DNA of 33,129 nucleotides from Prevotella sp. (GTDB lineage: Bacteria; Bacteroidota; Bacteroidia; Bacteroidales; Bacteroidaceae). The DNA is taken from assembly GCA_017615355.1 (NCBI GenBank), contig JAGAAJ010000051.1:1-33129 (forward strand). The letters run 5' to 3'. Position 1 is the first letter of the stretch, and every line of letters begins with the position of its first letter. This document shows, one piece after another, positions 30,250 through 33,129 of the stretch. The notes below the pieces were generated by a model. It saw nothing but the letters and a program-made list of their open reading frames with translations. It searched no databases and was not told the origin of the DNA. The position numbers were made by a program, and so were the translations under genes.

Positions 30250-30841
30250 ACTTCATAAACCATTGGTTTATAGCCGTATCATAGTGCGAGCTGACGCCGA
30301 AGGCACGGGTGGCAAACATACGGCGCTGCTCAAGGGTGGTCTGTGCGCCCTGCTGGTTCAGGATGTCGAGCAGCACGCTGTACTCAGCCTTCGAGGGAAC
30401 GATCACCACATCGTTGAAGTTCTTTGCTCCCGCACGGATCAGCGAGATGCCGCCGATGTCGATCTTCTCGATGATGTCAGCCTCAGAGGCACCGCTGGCC
30501 ACCGTCTGCTCAAACGGGTAAAGGTCGACGATGACCAAATCTATCTCGGGAATGTCATATTGCTTCATCTGCTCTTGGTCGCCGGCGTTCTCACGACGCC
30601 CCAGGATACCTCCGAACACTTTCGGATGCAACGTCTTCACACGGCCGCCGAGGATGCTAGGATAGGTGGTCACGTCCTCCACCTTCTGGCACTCGTAGCC
30701 CTGCTCTTCAATAAACTTCTGTGTGCCGCCTGTCGAGAGGAAGTGCACACCCTCTGCGTTGAGTTTCTTCAGCAGCTCGTCGAGCCCGTCCTTGTGGAAC
30801 ACTGAAATCAGCGCGGTTTTCATCTTCTTCATGTCTGCCAT
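30248..30841 (-). CDS. purH: stand-alone IMP cyclohydrolase (PurH N-domain)
   Basis: 197 residues, corresponding to only the MGS-like IMP cyclohydrolase domain of bifunctional PurH (KTALISVFHKDGL, FLSTGGTQKFIEE, ILGGRVKTLHPKVFGGIL, IDLVIVDLYPFE, DIGGISLIRAGAKNF). It closes the purine ring to form IMP. The AICAR formyltransferase half is absent; in many Bacteroidales that activity is a separate protein, so this is probably complete and not a fragment. Start at ATG 30841; ATGs at 30832 and 30823 are alternatives. It leads the mre cluster. Confidence 0.9.
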   Translation of the reverse strand: MADMKKMKTALISVFHKDGLDELLKKLNAEGVHFLSTGGTQKFIEEQGYECQKVEDVTTYPSILGGRVKTLHPKVFGGILGRRENAGDQEQMKQYDIPEIDLVIVDLYPFEQTVASGASEADIIEKIDIGGISLIRAGAKNFNDVVIVPSKAEYSVLLDILNQQGAQTTLEQRRMFATRAFGVSSHYDTAINQWFMK

Positions 30842-30899
30842 CTTGCCTTTTCTGTTGTCTGTTGTTGTGATACAATAAAATGAGATATGTATGAGCTTG

Positions 30900-30907
30900 C
30901 AAAGATA
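30900..30907 (-). promoter_or_regulatory. -7 box of the purH-mreBCD-mrdA operon
   Basis: Minus strand TATCTTTGC. The -33 element is weak (CATG at 19 bp). The leader to the ATG at 30841 is about 50 nt. Confidence 0.6.
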
Positions 30908-31090
30908 CGGAAAAGATTTGAACTAACATGCGTCAATTGCCAGATTTTTTTTCATCGCCCTATTTTCCTGCTTTAGGTCATTTCTCCTCTCAGTTAGTCA
31001 AAGGCCTTACTGATGGCTTGGAGCATGCCGTTGACATTATTTAACAGGAAAAAGAGAGGGCACGGCTGCCTCTTTGAAGAAAAAAATGGC

Positions 31091-31098
31091 TATCTTTG
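31091..31098 (+). promoter_or_regulatory. -7 box of nrdD
   Basis: TATCTTTGC, 47 bp before the ATG. The only TTTG upstream is 14 bp away, too close for the usual -33. An imperfect inverted repeat (AAAGAGAGG ... CCTCTTT, 31051-31075) lies just upstream. Together with the purH box it makes a divergent regulatory region; the rest of 30842-31144 shows nothing else. Confidence 0.55.
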
Positions 31099-31144
31099 CA
31101 AGCGTATTTTTCCTACTACAACCACTAAACGCAATAAACCAATT

Positions 31145-33129
31145 ATGATACAGACAGTTGTGAAGCGCGACGGACGCATCGTCGGCTTCAACGAACAAAA
31201 AATCATGGCGGCCATCCGCAAGGCCATGATGCAGACCGACAAAGGCGAAGACGAACACCTGGTGAATCTCATCACCGACCACGTGGCACAACGCGGCAAA
31301 CCGCAGATGAACGTGGAGGAGATTCAGGACGCCGTGGAGCTGGAGCTGATGAAGTCGAGCCGCAAGGACGTGGCACAGAAATACATCGCCTACCGCAACC
31401 AGCGCTCCATCGCCCGCAAGGCGAAGACGCGAGACATCTTCCTCGACATCGTCAATGTGAAGAACAATGACATCACACGAGAGAATGCCAACATGAATGC
31501 CGACACGCCGGCAGGCATGATGATGAAGTTCGCCTCGGAGAGTACCAAGCCCTTCGTCGACGACTACCTGCTCAGCGACGACGCCCGCGAGGCCGTGAAG
31601 AACAATCTGCTGCACATCCACGACAAGGACTACTACCCCACGAAGTCTTTCACCTGCGTGCAGCACCCGCTCGACCATATCCTCACCTGCGGCTTCATCG
31701 CCGGACACGGTGCCTCAAGGCCTGCCAAGCGCATCGAGACAGCCTCGGTGCTGGCCTGCATCTCAATGGAGTGCGCCCAGAACGAGATGCACGGCGGACA
31801 GGCCATTCCCGCCTTCGACTTCTACCTCGCTCCCTTCGTGCGCATGACGTATAAAGAGGAGCTGAAGTATCTGGAAGACCTCAACGGCGAGGACTACAGC
31901 GCCCTCTACGACGAGCCGCTGATGGACTATCTGAAGCAGCCCCTCGACGGCCTGACGGGCATAGACCGCGTGCGCCAGCATGCCATCAACAAGACGGTAG
32001 GCCGCGTGCACCAGGCCATGGAGGCCTTCATCCACAACATGAACACCATCCATTCTCGTGGCGGCAATCAGGTGGTCTTCTCCAGCATTAACTACGGTAC
32101 GGACACGAGCGCCGAGGGCCGATGCGTGATGCGCGAGATCCTGTTGAGCACCTACGAGGGCGTGGGCGACGGTGAGACGGCTATCTTCCCCATCCAGATA
32201 TGGAAAAAGAAGCGCGGCGTGAACTACCTGCCCGAAGACCGCAACTTCGACCTCTACCAGCTGGCCTGCAAGGTGACGGCCCGCCGCTTCTTCCCCAATT
32301 TCCTCAACCTCGACACCACGTTCAACCAATGTGACGAATGGCGGGCTGACGACCCATTGCGCTATGAGCACGAGGTGGCCACGATGGGCTGCCGCACACG
32401 TGTCTTCGAGAACCGCTTCGGACCGAAGACGTCGATAGGCCGCGGCAACCTCTCTTTTTCCACCATCAACATCGTGCGCATGGCGTTGGAAAGTGCTAAA
32501 GAGGTGAGAGGTGAGAAGTTTGAGGTGACAGAAAACCTTGACGAAGAGACAAAGCAGCGGTGCATTGACCTGTTCTTTGCCAAGCTCGACCGTATGCTGG
32601 AAGTGACGGCAAAGCAACTCGACGACCGCTTCCAATTCCAAAAGAAGGCCTTGGCCAAGCAGTTCCCGTTGCTGATGAAGAGCCTGTGGCTGGGTGGCGA
32701 CAAGCTGAAGCCCGACGACACCGTGGAGAGCGTCATCAACCAGGGCACGCTGGGCATCGGCTTCATCGGCCTGGCAGAGTGTCTCGTGGCCCTCATCGGC
32801 AAGCATCACGGCGAGAGCGAAGAGGCTCAGGAGTTGGGACTGCGTATCATCACCTATATGCGCGACCGCATCAACGACTTCTGCGAGCGCTATCACCACA
32901 ACTACTCCGTGCTGGCCACGCCGGCCGAGGGCCTGGCAGGCCGCTTCACCAAGCGCGACCGCAAGGACTTTGGCAGCATCCCCGGGGTGACCGACCGCGA
33001 CTACTACACCAACTCCAACCACGTGCCCGTCTACTACAAGTGCTCGGCTCGCCACAAGGCCGAGGTGGAGGCACCCTATCACGACCTGACTCGCGGTGGT
33101 CATATCTTCTACGTCGAGATTGACGGCGA
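31145..33129 (+). CDS. nrdD: anaerobic ribonucleoside-triphosphate reductase, 3' truncated by window end
   Basis: 661 codons are visible from ATG 31145 (MIQTVVKRDGRIVGFNEQKI), open to the window edge. Residues about 1-90 are an ATP-cone allosteric domain. The reductase body follows (NADTPAGMMMKFASE, CGFIAGHG, MHGGQAIPAFDF, IHNMNTIHSRGGNQVVFSSINYG, GCRTRVFENRFG, RGNLSFSTINIVR, QGTLGIGFIGLAE). It converts NTPs to dNTPs under anaerobic conditions using a glycyl radical whose motif lies beyond the window; the activase nrdG is expected further downstream. Residues about 453-461 (EVRGEKFEV) come from GAGGTGAGAGGTGAGAAG-type repeats and look like a small insertion. Confidence 0.95.
   Translation, partial: MIQTVVKRDGRIVGFNEQKIMAAIRKAMMQTDKGEDEHLVNLITDHVAQRGKPQMNVEEIQDAVELELMKSSRKDVAQKYIAYRNQRSIARKAKTRDIFLDIVNVKNNDITRENANMNADTPAGMMMKFASESTKPFVDDYLLSDDAREAVKNNLLHIHDKDYYPTKSFTCVQHPLDHILTCGFIAGHGASRPAKRIETASVLACISMECAQNEMHGGQAIPAFDFYLAPFVRMTYKEELKYLEDLNGEDYSALYDEPLMDYLKQPLDGLTGIDRVRQHAINKTVGRVHQAMEAFIHNMNTIHSRGGNQVVFSSINYGTDTSAEGRCVMREILLSTYEGVGDGETAIFPIQIWKKKRGVNYLPEDRNFDLYQLACKVTARRFFPNFLNLDTTFNQCDEWRADDPLRYEHEVATMGCRTRVFENRFGPKTSIGRGNLSFSTINIVRMALESAKEVRGEKFEVTENLDEETKQRCIDLFFAKLDRMLEVTAKQLDDRFQFQKKALAKQFPLLMKSLWLGGDKLKPDDTVESVINQGTLGIGFIGLAECLVALIGKHHGESEEAQELGLRIITYMRDRINDFCERYHHNYSVLATPAEGLAGRFTKRDRKDFGSIPGVTDRDYYTNSNHVPVYYKCSARHKAEVEAPYHDLTRGGHIFYVEIDG
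32501..32528 (+). repeat. GAGGTGAGA short repeat inside nrdD
   Basis: GAGGTGAGAGGTGAGAAG followed by TTTGAGGTGA, the same unit type as at 22861-22904. It lies in frame in a surface-like charged segment. Confidence 0.55.

Noticed and set aside
30248-30841. Reading purH as a truncated pseudogene
   Set aside because: It has a complete cyclohydrolase domain with a clean stop, and stand-alone IMP cyclohydrolase is known in Bacteroidales with a separate formyltransferase.
31763-33103. 446-codon minus-strand ORF opposite nrdD
   Set aside because: NrdD motifs are continuous on the plus strand; the opposite frame is Val/His/Leu-rich shadow sequence.

Overview
The window looks like a chromosomal segment of a Prevotella/Segatella-type member of the Bacteroidales. 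The evidence is the promoters: upstream of many genes there is a -7 box TAnnTTTG, often with TTTG 19-20 bp further upstream, instead of a sigma70 -35/-10 pair. A-rich leaders without clear Shine-Dalgarno sites, BspA-type leucine-rich repeats, C10 proteases, dockerin-like and T9SS-like tails, and a stand-alone IMP cyclohydrolase next to mreB point the same way. No integrase, transposase, phage gene, rRNA or CRISPR array was seen.

Layout. 1-126 is the 5' end of an unidentified minus-strand gene. 134-745 is a non-coding, repeat-dense region: thirteen GGTCAC/GTGACC hexamers including two 16-bp palindromes, a 21-bp tandem repeat, and a duplicated promoter cassette. It feeds a plus-strand pair: an unrecognised helical protein (746-2185) and a BT4734-like primase-polymerase fused to a DUF3987-like ATPase (2272-4428). 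A strong terminator ends the pair. Facing it is a minus-strand AAA+ ATPase (4472-6145). A secreted alpha/beta hydrolase (6337-7146) and a convergent DnaQ-like exonuclease (7183-7674) follow.

7747-16713 is a tight minus-strand operon of five exported proteins behind one good promoter: an LRR/redoxin/M64 metalloprotease, a dockerin plus cohesin-like protein, a C10 cysteine protease with BspA LRRs and a terminal dockerin, a second dockerin plus cohesin-like protein, and a cohesin-like/MBG/InlB-repeat protein. Three of them end in T9SS-like sorting tails. I read this as a candidate surface-displayed, self-assembling protease complex. A tRNA (anticodon CAU) with its own promoter and terminator lies upstream.

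The remainder is mostly housekeeping: ribF and a CPBP protease (plus); a GT9 glycosyltransferase with an overlapping rubredoxin gene, DUF4254, a Na/Pi cotransporter and a two-subunit 2-oxoacid:ferredoxin oxidoreductase (minus); the purH(IMPCH)-mreB-mreC-mreD-mrdA wall-elongation cluster (minus); and the 5' two thirds or more of nrdD (plus), cut by the window end. Strictly anaerobic metabolism is suggested by the ferredoxin oxidoreductase, rubredoxin and NrdD.

A theme across the window is short dispersed repeats that sit between genes and also inside reading frames (primase-polymerase, ribF, nrdD) without breaking them. Functions are assigned from motifs read by eye; no database search was possible.
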